DNA from: Acidobacteriota bacterium
GTDB taxonomy: Bacteria; Acidobacteriota; Thermoanaerobaculia; Thermoanaerobaculales; Sulfomarinibacteraceae
Reading direction: 5' to 3'
DNA length: 33,328 nucleotides
NCBI GenBank assembly: GCA_013152895.1
Contig: JAADFN010000024.1
Coordinates: 1-33,328 of the forward strand
Below are positions 1 through 7,648 of this stretch, piece after piece. The position numbers were made by a program, and so were the translations under genes. The notes beneath the pieces are model-generated. The model saw only the letters and a program-made list of their open reading frames with translations. It ran no database searches and was not told the DNA's origin. Each line of letters opens with the position of its first letter. Within the stretch, counting starts at the first letter, position 1.

Positions 1-1514
1 TGCACGTGGGGGTCGCGGCCGGTCTCGTCTGGCTCGTGGCGCTCCTCCTCGGGGCCACGCCGACGGTCGCGCGTCTCGCGGTGCTCGTGCTGACGCCCGC
101 CTATGCGCTCCTCGCCGGGGCGGCGCCGTCCGCGCTGCGGGCCACGCTGATGGTCGTGGCCTACGCGGGCGCGCGGCTGCTCGGCCGGGCAATCCTCCCG
201 ATGGCGGCGGTCCTCCTCGCGGCGGTCGTGCTCCTGCTGGCATCTCCATCGCTGATCGCGGATGCCGGCTTCCAGCTGACCGTCGGGATCACGGCCGCCC
301 TCGTCCGGTGGACGGGACCGCTGGCGGCCCGCCTCCCCGGTCCGAGCTGGCTGCGGGCCGCGGTAGCCGTTCCGCTGATCGCGCAGGCCGCCGCCGCGCC
401 GCTCGTCGCGTGGCATTTCCGGACGATCCTCCCCGGGGCCGTGTTGACCAACCTGATGGCGCTTCCCCTGCTGCTCCCCGTGCTCGCGCTGGCGATGGCC
501 GCGACGTTACTGGCTCCGTTCGTGGCCGCGCTGGCCTCCCAGGTGCTCGCGCTGCTCGGAGTTGGTGCGAGTTTGCTTCTCGGCGCGGGCGGCGTGTCGC
601 GGGGGATGATGCTGACCGCGCCCTCGTTGCCGGCCTGGCTCGTTGCCGGCCTCCTCCTCGCCGGGACGATCGCTCTACTTCCGGGAACGGTGGCGCGGGC
701 CGGGGCGGTCCTCTGGCTGGCCGCGCTCATCCTGGTCCCCGCGTGGTGGCTCGTGCGCCCGCAGGCGTCCCGCGGGCGGGTCGTGCTCCTGCCCGTCGCC
801 GACGGCCTTGCCGCACTGGTCCCCGCGGGGGGCGGCCCGCTCCTCGTCGACGGGGGCCGGTGGCGGGCGCAGGCGTGCCGGCTCCTCGCGGACCGGCCGG
901 TCCGGCGTCTTGGAGCCGTCATCGCCAGCCACACCGACGAGGACCATCTCGGGGGTCTGCCGGCGATTCTTCGAAGCCTGCGCGTCGGCCAGCTGATCGT
1001 GCCGCGGTGGATGATGGCCGATTCCAGCGTCGTCCCGCTGCTGCGCGAGGCGCGGCGGCGTGGCATTCGCGTGGTACCGGCGTCCCGCGGGCTCGTCATC
1101 GACTCGGGTGGCGACCGGATCCAGGTGCTCTGGCCTCCGCCCGGCGGGCTGCCCCGGCGGGAAAACGACCGGTCCCTCGTGGCGCGGGTGACGATGGCGC
1201 ACGGCTCGGTGCTGCTAACGTCCGATATCAGCTCCCGGATCGAGCGACGGCTGACCGCCCGGCGCGTCTTTTTGCGTTCAAACGTGCTGATCGTTGCTCA
1301 CCACGGAAGCCGAAGCTCGAGCTGCACGTCCTTCCTCCGGGCTGCAGCTCCCGACGTTGCGCTGATTCCGGCCGGCCCCCTCAACCCGTACCACCATCCG
1401 CACGCCGCCGTTCTCGCACGGCTGCGCCGGCTTGGCATTCCGTACCGCTACCCGAGGCGCGACGGCCTGTGCGGCGCCGTGCCGGGGTCCCGGCGGTGGA
1501 GGCCGTTCCCGTGA
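1..1514 (+). CDS. comEC: ComEC/Rec2-type DNA uptake channel, C-terminal part (5' cut by window edge)
   Basis: The inner-membrane channel that carries single-stranded DNA into the cytoplasm during natural transformation. The reading frame is open to the left edge and begins in a Leu-His-Val-Gly stretch matching the conserved SGLHxG segment of the competence domain, so the N-terminus lies outside the window. A run of hydrophobic helices fills roughly the first 260 residues and includes the family motif PSALRA. A soluble metallo-beta-lactamase-like domain follows, with SHTDEDHLGG as the HxDxDH metal motif, then LLTSDIS and VAHHGS. This two-part order is that of full-length ComEC. The stop overlaps the GTG of miaA by four bases, so the two are probably co-transcribed. 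The family is known; whether this organism is naturally competent cannot be read from this gene alone. Confidence 0.93.
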   Translation, partial: HVGVAAGLVWLVALLLGATPTVARLAVLVLTPAYALLAGAAPSALRATLMVVAYAGARLLGRAILPMAAVLLAAVVLLLASPSLIADAGFQLTVGITAALVRWTGPLAARLPGPSWLRAAVAVPLIAQAAAAPLVAWHFRTILPGAVLTNLMALPLLLPVLALAMAATLLAPFVAALASQVLALLGVGASLLLGAGGVSRGMMLTAPSLPAWLVAGLLLAGTIALLPGTVARAGAVLWLAALILVPAWWLVRPQASRGRVVLLPVADGLAALVPAGGGPLLVDGGRWRAQACRLLADRPVRRLGAVIASHTDEDHLGGLPAILRSLRVGQLIVPRWMMADSSVVPLLREARRRGIRVVPASRGLVIDSGGDRIQVLWPPPGGLPRRENDRSLVARVTMAHGSVLLTSDISSRIERRLTARRVFLRSNVLIVAHHGSRSSSCTSFLRAAAPDVALIPAGPLNPYHHPHAAVLARLRRLGIPYRYPRRDGLCGAVPGSRRWRPFP

Positions 1515-2452
1515 GCGCGCCCCCGCTGCTCGTCGTCGCCGGACCGACGGCCTCCGGCAAGTCGGAGCTTGGCCTCGAGGCGGCCGAGCGGCTCGGCGGT
1601 GAGATCGTCTCCGCGGACGCGTTCGCGGTGTACAGGGGGATGGACATCGGCACGGACAAGCCGGGGTCCGGGGCTCGGCGGCGGGTCCCACATCACCTGA
1701 TCGACATCGCGGATCCCGCCGAAAAGTTCTCGGCGGGCGATTTCGTGCGGGCGGCGGACGAGGCGATCGCAGACATCCGCTCCCGCGGCAAGACGCCGGT
1801 CGTCGTCGGCGGTACGCACTTCTACATCCGTGCGCTGCTGATTGGCCTGTTTGCGAGCCCGCCTCGCGATCCGGAGCTCCGGCGGCGCCTGGAGGAGGCG
1901 TGGGAGTCGGATCCGGCGGCCCTCTGGGAGGAGCTCGTACGGGTGGATCCGGATCTTTCCGGGCGGATCGATGCGGGCGACCGGCAACGGATCCTGCGCG
2001 CGCTGGAGGTCTGGACGCTGAGCGGCATCCCGCTCTCCGAGCACTGGCGCCGGCACGAGAAAACCCGCCGGTACAACGCCCTGATCGTGGCGCCGCTCAG
2101 GGAGCGAAACGACCTCTATGCTAGAATCGATCTGCGTGTCGACGCAATGTTTTCTTCTGGCTTCGTAGAGGAGGTTCGTCACCTCTTGACCCAGGGCGTT
2201 TCACCCGATGCACACGCCATGAAGGCGATCGGCTACCGGCAGGTCGTCGAGGTTGTGTACGGCACGTCGGACCTCGCCCAGGCGAAGGACTCGACGAAGC
2301 GGGCGAGCCGCCACCTGGCCAAGAGGCAGCTCACATGGCTGCGTCACCTGCGCGAGGGCGATCTGCACTGGGTGCCCCCGGCCGGAGGAGGGGGCGTCGC
2401 CGAGCTGATCCAGCTCTGGAGCCAGCATCTTGAGGAAAGCGAGGAAGTATGA
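1511..2452 (+). CDS. miaA: tRNA dimethylallyltransferase MiaA
   Basis: Transfers a dimethylallyl group to N6 of adenosine 37 in tRNAs that read codons starting with U, the first step towards (ms2)i6A. The 313-residue length is normal for the family. The P-loop GPTASGKS lies at residues 11-18, followed by SADAFAVYRGMDIGT (acceptor-base region), GGTHFYIRAL, and the C-terminal motifs ERNDLY..RVD and AMKAIGYRQV. The start is GTG at 1511, overlapping the comEC stop (GTGA); the frame stays open far upstream, but the family homology begins exactly here. The stop overlaps the ATG of hfq (ATGA). The miaA-hfq pairing is widely conserved in Gram-negative bacteria and supports both assignments. Confidence 0.96.
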   Translation: MSAPPLLVVAGPTASGKSELGLEAAERLGGEIVSADAFAVYRGMDIGTDKPGSGARRRVPHHLIDIADPAEKFSAGDFVRAADEAIADIRSRGKTPVVVGGTHFYIRALLIGLFASPPRDPELRRRLEEAWESDPAALWEELVRVDPDLSGRIDAGDRQRILRALEVWTLSGIPLSEHWRRHEKTRRYNALIVAPLRERNDLYARIDLRVDAMFSSGFVEEVRHLLTQGVSPDAHAMKAIGYRQVVEVVYGTSDLAQAKDSTKRASRHLAKRQLTWLRHLREGDLHWVPPAGGGGVAELIQLWSQHLEESEEV

Positions 2453-2697
2453 ACAAGCCGGGCGCTGCAACGATCAACATCCAGGATCCTTTTTTCTACC
2501 AGCTTCGCAAAGAGGCTACGACGGTTCATGTTTACCTGATTTCCGGGAAACGATTGACGGGCGTCCTGCGCCGCTTCGACAGGTATTCGATCATCCTCGA
2601 GAATCGCGGCGCCGAGCAACTTGTCTACAAACACGCCATCGCCAGCGTGGCCCCGGCAGGTGCCTATGCCGAACCGGTTCCAGCCGATCGCCCGTAG
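2449..2697 (+). CDS. hfq: RNA chaperone Hfq
   Basis: Hexameric Sm-like protein that helps small RNAs pair with mRNAs. The 82-residue protein shows the Sm1 region beginning QDPFF at residues 12-16 with GKRLTGVL and FDRYSIIL, and the Sm2 signature YKHAIA at residues 60-65 (YKHAIS in the best-studied members). After Sm2 only about 17 residues remain, a short Ala/Pro-rich tail unlike the long tail of E. coli Hfq. The start ATG overlaps the miaA stop (ATGA), and an AGCGAGGAAG purine stretch lies just upstream. The last 32 bases are overlapped by the start of the downstream lipoprotein gene. Presence of Hfq makes the candidate small RNA at 22459-22622 more plausible. Confidence 0.94.
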   Translation: MNKPGAATINIQDPFFYQLRKEATTVHVYLISGKRLTGVLRRFDRYSIILENRGAEQLVYKHAIASVAPAGAYAEPVPADRP

Positions 2698-3916
2698 GTT
2701 TGCGCAGATTCTGCTGGCCGTGAGCCTTGCGGCTCTGGCTGGCTGTGTCGTGACGGCGCGCCGGCCGGCCCCGCCGGCGCTCGTGCCATACCCATCGCCG
2801 CTCGCCGGGCCTGGAGCTCCGGTTGTCGGACGGTCGATTCGGCACGCCGTCTCCAAGGGGTTCAAAGCCCTCGCCGGGGGCCATCCCGAAGCCGCCCTGG
2901 CGCACGCAGAACACGCCGGAGAGGGAGTGGCGGCCACCGTCTTGAAGGCCCAGGCGGAGATGGCGGCCGATCCCGCCGCGGCACAACGTCTCCTGGAGGG
3001 GATCGTCCAACAGGCGCCGGGTTACGCCGCCGCGTGGCTGACGCTTTCGGTGGCGGCCGAGCGGAGCGGCAACGAGAAAACCGCGCTTGAAGCGGCCCGC
3101 CGCGGTGCCTCGCTGTGGAACGCGCCGCGGTGGCGCCAACGGGTCGCCAACCTGCAAGATCGCTGGATCACCGCGCGGCTCGCGCGGGCCCGCGCCGCGG
3201 TGGCCGACGGCGCCTTTCCCCGAGCAGCACGGCTGGCGAACGCCGTTCTCGCGCTCGACCCAGCCAGCCTCGATGCGCATCTTCTCAAGGCGCGCGCCCT
3301 CCTCGGACAGGGGAACGCCGCGAAGGCGGCGGCGAGCCTGGCGGGCCTTCCGGACGTGCCGAAGGTGATCGCCATGCGCGGCCGCATCGCCGAGAGCGAG
3401 CACCGCTGGGCCGAGGCGATGGGCCTGTACGAATCGTTGCCCGCAGGGTTCCCCGGTCGAGATGCGATGCTGACCCGGGCCAAGAACCGGTGGCGGATCT
3501 CGAACCTGCCGACCTACGTCGGCGAGGCCATCGAGTCGAAAGATGTGACGCGGGCGCAGCTGGCCGTCCTGCTCGTCGATCTCGTGCCCGAGGTCCAGGC
3601 GATGGCGGCCGGCCCGGTACCGGTGCTTCCCGACATCGTCGGGCTCCCCGAGCAGCGGGAAATCGTCGCGGCCGTGCGCGCCGGGCTCCTCGATGCGGAC
3701 GACTTGGAACACCGTTTCTTCCCCGCGCGCACGGTCAGTCCAGCCGAGATTCGTACGGCCATTAACCGCCTCTATCGTATGCTGGGACGGCGGACGCCAC
3801 GCTGGTGCACGGCGAGTGCTCCGTCCGCCGGGTGCATCCCGGTGGCATCCCCCGTCAGCGGGCGTGCCGTGTTTCAAGCGATGATGCCGTTGCTGGATTC
3901 GGGAGGCTCTCGATGA
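2666..3916 (+). CDS. TPR-type lipoprotein with SLH-like C-terminal region
   Basis: Predicted outer-envelope lipoprotein of 416 residues. The ATG at 2666 was chosen because it follows GGCAGGTG and gives a clean lipoprotein signal: positively charged N-terminus, hydrophobic stretch, then LAGC with Cys27. Residues about 60-285 are Ala-rich paired helices typical of tetratricopeptide repeats (for example GYAAAWLTLSVAAERSG and DAHLLKARALLGQG). Residues about 292-374 resemble an S-layer-homology module: VTRAQLAVLL, then LPDI, an AVRAGLLDAD helix-turn and FFPARTVSPAEIRTAI. The gene starts inside hfq (32-bp overlap) and its stop overlaps the start of the Crp-type gene, so it sits in the same transcript. 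No enzymatic motif is seen. A role in linking envelope layers or scaffolding an outer-membrane complex is inference only. Confidence 0.82.
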   Translation: MPNRFQPIARRFAQILLAVSLAALAGCVVTARRPAPPALVPYPSPLAGPGAPVVGRSIRHAVSKGFKALAGGHPEAALAHAEHAGEGVAATVLKAQAEMAADPAAAQRLLEGIVQQAPGYAAAWLTLSVAAERSGNEKTALEAARRGASLWNAPRWRQRVANLQDRWITARLARARAAVADGAFPRAARLANAVLALDPASLDAHLLKARALLGQGNAAKAAASLAGLPDVPKVIAMRGRIAESEHRWAEAMGLYESLPAGFPGRDAMLTRAKNRWRISNLPTYVGEAIESKDVTRAQLAVLLVDLVPEVQAMAAGPVPVLPDIVGLPEQREIVAAVRAGLLDADDLEHRFFPARTVSPAEIRTAINRLYRMLGRRTPRWCTASAPSAGCIPVASPVSGRAVFQAMMPLLDSGGSR

Positions 3917-4584
3917 GTCCGCAGACCATTGAGCTGATCGCCAACGTCGAGCTCTTTTCGGGGCTCGATCAAGACGAGCTTCGTTCGATCGCGCAGCTCG
4001 TCCACGTCCGTCACATCGAGCGGGAAGGGAAAATCTTCGACGCGGGGGATCGCGCCGACGCGGTGTACATCGTTTCCAAGGGGAAGGTCAACATCGTCAT
4101 CACCAGCCCGGACGGCAAGGAGCTGATCCTCGCGGTGCTGGGCGAGGGCCAGATCTTCGGCGAAATGGGCCTTCTCGAGGCCGCACCGCGCTCCGCCTCG
4201 GTCGTCGCGGCGACGCAGGTCGAGCTCCTCTCGATCTCGCGATCCGATTTCGACCAGCTCCTCGACCAGCATCCACGGATCTCGCGGAAGCTCCTCGCGG
4301 TCATCTCGCAGAGGCTTCGCCGGGCCAACGCCAAGATGGAATCGCTGGCCTACATGGATGTCGCGGGGCGCCTGGCGCGCTACTTCCTCGACCTCGCCCG
4401 TGATCACGGCCAGAAGCTCGGCAACGGATGGGTCGTCGTCAGGCGTCCCACGCACTCCGAGATCGCACATTCGATCGGGACCAGCCGTGAAACCGTCAGC
4501 CGGCTGATCAACGACTTCGAGGAACGCCTGGGCATGGCCAACCAGGGCCGCTTCACGTACATCCGTGAAGATCTCCTGAGCTGA
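3913..4584 (+). CDS. Crp/Fnr-family transcriptional regulator
   Basis: A 223-residue cyclic-nucleotide-binding-type regulator. Residues about 10-125 form the beta-roll effector domain (IFDAGDRADAVYIVSKGKVNI, then GQIFGEMGLLEAAPRSASVVA, close to the phosphate-binding cassette of cAMP receptors). A long dimer helix follows, then a winged helix-turn-helix near 179-200 (PTHSEIAHSIGTSRETVSRL). No N-terminal cysteine cluster is present, so it is not an oxygen-sensing Fe-S FNR; a nucleotide ligand is likely but unproven. The ATG at 3913 follows GGGAGG and overlaps the preceding stop (ATGA). An in-frame upstream extension exists but has no similarity or ribosome site. It is the last gene of the run; half a palindromic repeat follows directly after the stop. 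Confidence 0.93.
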   Translation: MSPQTIELIANVELFSGLDQDELRSIAQLVHVRHIEREGKIFDAGDRADAVYIVSKGKVNIVITSPDGKELILAVLGEGQIFGEMGLLEAAPRSASVVAATQVELLSISRSDFDQLLDQHPRISRKLLAVISQRLRRANAKMESLAYMDVAGRLARYFLDLARDHGQKLGNGWVVVRRPTHSEIAHSIGTSRETVSRLINDFEERLGMANQGRFTYIREDLLS

Positions 4585-4662
4585 CCCCACCCTGGTCGAG
4601 ACGCCACACCGACGGGCGCGTGCACCATCTCGCGACGCAAGTCCGCTGATATGCGGGTTCAG
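4585..4662 (+). repeat. Half copy of the dispersed palindromic element
   Basis: Beginning at the base after the crp-type stop, this stretch aligns over its whole length with the right half of the 168-bp tandem elements near 24.9-25.2 kb. The shared blocks are CCCACCCTGGTCGA, ACGCCACAC, TCTCGCGACG and GATATGCGGGTTC. The left arm is missing, so it cannot form the full hairpin. It may be a truncated or decayed copy. Its right end lies 7 bases before the TACAAT box of the next gene. Confidence 0.75.
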
Positions 4663-4669
4663 GTCGAGG

Positions 4670-4675
4670 TACAAT
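4670..4675 (+). promoter_or_regulatory. -10-like box TACAAT upstream of the 184-residue exported protein
   Basis: TACAAT matches five of six bases of the sigma-70 -10 consensus and lies 23 bases before the chosen ATG, leaving room for a short leader carrying GGGGGTG as ribosome site. No good -35 box is seen 16-18 bases upstream; that position falls in the right end of the repeat element. Confidence 0.4.
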
Positions 4676-4698
4676 GCGTGGCTCCAGGGGGTGTGACG

Positions 4699-5253
4699 AT
4701 GAGACATGCGTTGGTTGGTGGAATTCTCGTCCTGTCGTTGATCGGGATGCCTGCGTGCGCGCGCAAGGCAACTGCGCCCGCAAGCGCAAGCAAGGCCATC
4801 ACTGCGCGAAGCCTCGGCCTGGAGCTGGCCGGTTTGCCGGACGGTCTGAAGCTCGCCTCGAGAAACGCCGGGATCATCATCCTGGCGCCGCGCAAGGAGC
4901 AGGTGGGCGGCACGATCGTCATCGACGAGCTCCCCAAGAGTGCGGGGCTCAACCTGCTCGACGCCGTCCACGGGCACCAGGCGGCGATCACGGCCCGCAC
5001 GGGTGGAAAGTATCTTGGAGCGCAGGAGCTGAAGGGACCTCTTGGAACGGCATTCTGGTCGCGGGGGCAGTACATGAGCGGCAGGGGGCGGGTCGAAGAA
5101 ACCGTGATTTTCACGTTGAGCCCGGACGGAACCCGGATCGCCCGGCTGCGTTACACCTACCCGGCCGGCAACGATTCGTCGGCCCGCGTGAAGACGCTCC
5201 TCGACGTTCTCGGAGAGATCGAGGCGATCCGGCCGGTCAAGAATCCGGCGTAG
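4699..5253 (+). CDS. Small exported protein of unknown function, possible lipoprotein
   Basis: A 184-residue protein not recognised as a member of a named family. The ATG at 4699 follows GGGGGTG and begins an N-terminal signal: charged start, hydrophobic core LVGGILVLSLIG, then MPAC with Cys20. The sequence before the Cys is a poor lipobox, so the protein may be a lipoprotein or an ordinary secreted one. The mature part looks like an alternating alpha/beta domain: LELAGLPDGLKLA, GTIVIDELP, VEETVIFTLSPDGTRIARLRYTYP, then a helix near the C-terminus. No catalytic motif is visible. It stands alone on this strand; its 3' end overlaps the convergent gene by 17 bp. Confidence 0.75.
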   Translation: MRHALVGGILVLSLIGMPACARKATAPASASKAITARSLGLELAGLPDGLKLASRNAGIIILAPRKEQVGGTIVIDELPKSAGLNLLDAVHGHQAAITARTGGKYLGAQELKGPLGTAFWSRGQYMSGRGRVEETVIFTLSPDGTRIARLRYTYPAGNDSSARVKTLLDVLGEIEAIRPVKNPA

Positions 5254-5557
5254 CGTCCGCCTCGATCGTGGCGCCGACGCGTTGCAAGACCTCGTTGAGC
5301 TTTCCTTCGAGGAGCGGGAGGAACGCCTGGTGTGCGGGGGCGATCTTTTCCTCGATGACCCGGGCGCGAAAGTCCCCATCTGCGGGTTCAATTGCGTACC
5401 GGAGCCGGCTCGTCCCGAACTGCGAGATCTGCACCTCCAGCTCATCACCCGACAGGCTGATCGAGACAACTTCCCCCAGCCCGTGCGAGGCAATCTCGGC
5501 CCGTACACGCTCAACAAAGCTCTCCGGATCTCGACCGGAAACCACGAACGACTTCAT
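5237..5557 (-). CDS. Conserved-looking hypothetical protein, 106 residues
   Basis: Unrecognised small soluble protein. The start ATG at 5557 is well placed: GAGGAGG lies about eight bases upstream, inside the end of the MBL gene, and the ATG overlaps that gene's stop (ATGA). The protein begins MKSFVVSGRDPESFVERVRA, then a beta-strand pair (EVVSISLSGDELEVQIS), RLRYAIEP, and a long helix ending in the acidic C-terminus. No signal peptide, membrane span or cysteine pair is present. Tight coupling to the MBL hydrolase suggests a shared task, but none can be named. Confidence 0.75.
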   Translation of the reverse strand: MKSFVVSGRDPESFVERVRAEIASHGLGEVVSISLSGDELEVQISQFGTSRLRYAIEPADGDFRARVIEEKIAPAHQAFLPLLEGKLNEVLQRVGATIEADATPDS

Positions 5558-6390
5558 CCCTGTCCTCCTCTTCGGCATTCGAGCAACGAACGAATCAAGT
5601 TGATCTTGGAGAAGTTTCCTGCGCTGAGCAGGCGCATCACTCCCTCGCGCCCGACGAGCTTCCGGCGGATCCGGCGTGCGGAGAGCCCCTGCCGGGCCAG
5701 CTCCTGGACCTTTTCCGCCAGGGACTCCCAGTGTCGCAGCCTCGCTTCGAGCGCGGCCGTCCCGTCCGGGATGAACCCGCTGTGCGAACAGACGAGGATC
5801 CGGGGCTTCAAACGGATCAGCCGGCGCAACGACTCCATCTCCTCGCGGACGTCCTCGACCGGGCGCAGGTACAGCACCCGGGGCGCAATGTACAGATCCC
5901 CGGTAAAGAGCCACCGTTCGTCGGGCTGAAAGAGCGCAACGTGGTCGGCCGAGTGACCGGGTGTCGGGATGACCTGGAACCTGAAGCCGCCGATCTCGAC
6001 GTGGCCGCCGAGGGGCGAGGCGATCACGCTTCGCGGCTGGCCCCAGATGAGCCGCCGGTACAGCGGCAGGCGGTAAAAGGCCTCGAGGATGGGGACGGTG
6101 CGTGGCGGCGCCTCGACGGCCACGCCGAGCTGATCGACCAGGAGCGCGTCGCCGCCGGTGTGGTCTTCGTGGTGATGCGTGTGAACGATGCGGCGAACGG
6201 TCCGGGTGCGCGCCCATGCCAGCAGCGACGGCGCCGCCCTGGGAGCGCCGCTATCGATCAACGTATCCCCCAGGAGGTAGGCTGAAACGTGGTGGATGGG
6301 CCGGCCCGCCAGCGTTGCGGTCATCGCAATCCGGGTGATGGGCCCGAATGTCGTGATCCTCGGCCCTCTCTGTGCACCGTTGTCCGTCAC
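5554..6390 (-). CDS. MBL-fold metallo-hydrolase
   Basis: A 278-residue metallo-beta-lactamase-fold hydrolase. The dinuclear metal motif is THHHEDHTGG at residues 71-80 (HxHxDH with His72, His74, Asp76, His77), followed by PTPGHSADH, the bridging Asp in LFTGDLY, and a final His in CSHSGF. The C-terminal 60 residues are a charged helical region (SARRIRRKLVGREGVMRLL) as in several glyoxalase II-like and LACTB2-like members. The start is a GTG at 6390 preceded by GAAGGGGGG; the frame extends upstream but lacks similarity. No signal peptide is seen, so it probably acts in the cytoplasm. The substrate cannot be told: the fold covers thioesters, nucleic acids and phosphodiesters. Its stop overlaps the start of the 106-residue gene. 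Confidence 0.88.
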   Translation of the reverse strand: MTDNGAQRGPRITTFGPITRIAMTATLAGRPIHHVSAYLLGDTLIDSGAPRAAPSLLAWARTRTVRRIVHTHHHEDHTGGDALLVDQLGVAVEAPPRTVPILEAFYRLPLYRRLIWGQPRSVIASPLGGHVEIGGFRFQVIPTPGHSADHVALFQPDERWLFTGDLYIAPRVLYLRPVEDVREEMESLRRLIRLKPRILVCSHSGFIPDGTAALEARLRHWESLAEKVQELARQGLSARRIRRKLVGREGVMRLLSAGNFSKINLIRSLLECRRGGQG

Positions 6391-6545
6391 GCGCCCCCCT
6401 TCGGATGTCACGCCGCTCGCGCTCGATGAAAGGACATCGCCGGCCCGTGCGGACCCGACGCTCACGCCGCTCGAAGAGGATAGCACCGAGATCCCGGCGA
6501 TCATCCGCTGCGACGGTCGCGTTCGCGGCCGGATGTGCGGCACGA

Positions 6546-6576
6546 GAAGGGGCGCGGCCGGCGGCCGCGCCCCTTC
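6546..6576 (-). terminator. Strong GC hairpin after the cytochrome gene, likely terminator
   Basis: A perfect 14-bp inverted repeat (GAAGGGGCGCGGCC and its complement) with a three-base loop lies about 33 bases past the cytochrome c stop. The stem ends in TTC on either strand, but no long T-run follows. It could act for the cytochrome transcript on the minus strand. The remaining intergenic sequence up to the MBL start shows nothing else clear. Confidence 0.6.
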
Positions 6577-6608
6577 TTCGATTACTCGCAAGAGATTATC
6601 GAGCCGGT

Positions 6609-7079
6609 TTACTTCCCAAGCGGGTGCTTGAACTTGTGGATCGCCGACTTGTTGTTGATGGCCGTTTTGAATTCGACCTTTTTCGAATGGCCCTTGCCGG
6701 TGTGACACTGGTTGCAGGTTTCCTGCGTTGGAATGATCAACCCGTTTGCCTTGGCCTTGGCAAGGTCCTTCATGATGGGGAATTTCTTGTAGGCCGAGCC
6801 GGCACCGTGACACGCCTCGCACTGGACGCCGGGCATGTTGGCATCGGCGTTGGTCGCGTGGCACTTGAGGCATTCGGGACCAAATTTACGCTGGGTCGAG
6901 GCCTTGGCGACATCCGTCGCCTTCGCGTGGGTGGTCGTTTGCCACGACGTGTACTCGAGGTGATGGCACATCTTGCATTTCTTCGCGCCAACGTAGGTGT
7001 TGTTTCCGGCCTGCGCCGACAGGGCGAACGGTACGACGGCGATCAGCCCTGCGACGGCCCACTTCAGTGTTCTATTCAT
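6609..7079 (-). CDS. Periplasmic tetraheme c-type cytochrome (cytochrome c554-like)
   Basis: A 156-residue exported electron carrier. A Sec signal peptide (LIAVVPFALSAQA) is likely cleaved after residue 24. Four covalent heme sites are plain: CKMCH at 35-39, CLKCH at 70-74, CEACH at 87-91 and CNQCH at 122-126. Additional histidines (His51 in TTHAKA, His131, His148 and His152) could serve as distal ligands. Spacing and the opening YVGAKKCKMCH resemble the cytochrome c554 group of multiheme proteins. GGAGGG lies just upstream of the ATG. No reductase, quinol oxidase or cytochrome maturation gene is adjacent, so the redox partner is unknown. Confidence 0.93.
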   Translation of the reverse strand: MNRTLKWAVAGLIAVVPFALSAQAGNNTYVGAKKCKMCHHLEYTSWQTTTHAKATDVAKASTQRKFGPECLKCHATNADANMPGVQCEACHGAGSAYKKFPIMKDLAKAKANGLIIPTQETCNQCHTGKGHSKKVEFKTAINNKSAIHKFKHPLGK

Positions 7080-7183
7080 CGCATCCCTCCTTTTCCTGTT
7101 TATGAACTCGGTTCAACGTTCCGCGTCCTCGTGACGCACCGGGAGCAGTCTACCCCCACCGCTGCTCCGACGCAAGATCGGAA

Positions 7184-7648
7184 TCATGGCGCGTGCCATG
7201 TCATGACCAGGGCGTCCTCGCCGTCCCCGTAGTAGCGACGCCGGTATCCCACGGCTTTGAAGTCCAACTGCGTGTAGAGTGCGATGGCGCTGACGTTGGA
7301 CTTGCGAACTTCCAAGGTGACGCTATCGGCAGCGAACGCCTTGGCGTGTCTCTGAGCGAGCTCGATCAGGTAAGACGCCAGGCCCCGGCGCCGGTATTCG
7401 GGCTGGGTCGCCACCTTGAGGATATGCAGATCCAGGTACTGCCAGGCGCAGAGCAGGTAGGCGAGGACGTCTCCCCCTTCACCGGTGAGCACGCGGTGGA
7501 AACGACCCGGCGCATGGACCTCGGCCAGGAGAAGGTGGGCGGGCCACGGGTCCGAGAAACACTCCTGCTCGATGCGCTCCAACGTGTGAACATCACCCGG
7601 CGCGGGCGCCCGTACGGAGAATCGAAACGAGGCCTCCCTCTCAGCCAC
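7184..7648 (-). CDS. rimI: Ribosomal-protein-type N-terminal acetyltransferase RimI
   Basis: GNAT-fold acetyltransferase of 154 residues that uses acetyl-CoA to acetylate protein N-termini (ribosomal protein S18 in E. coli). Acetyl-CoA-binding motif A is VATQPEYRRRGLASYL, followed by the RimI signature LEVRKSNVSAIALYTQLDF and RRRYYGDGEDALVM. The start is a GTG at 7648 with GGGAGGG a few bases upstream, within the end of tsaB; the genes overlap by eight bases. The tsaB-rimI pair is a classic neighbourhood and strengthens the call. Confidence 0.93.
   Translation of the reverse strand: MAEREASFRFSVRAPAPGDVHTLERIEQECFSDPWPAHLLLAEVHAPGRFHRVLTGEGGDVLAYLLCAWQYLDLHILKVATQPEYRRRGLASYLIELAQRHAKAFAADSVTLEVRKSNVSAIALYTQLDFKAVGYRRRYYGDGEDALVMTWHAP

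Noticed and set aside
161-1099. Long open frames opposite comEC and in many other genes (for example a very long one opposite dnaK-dnaJ, 14251-17850)
   Set aside because: High-GC codon bias leaves the antisense frame open; the sense frames match known families, and the antisense products are Arg/Pro/His-rich without motifs.
7142-7168. Hairpin GGAGCAG/CTGCTCC between cytochrome and rimI genes
   Set aside because: Stem of 7 bp with a 13-base loop and no T-run; too weak to call a terminator.
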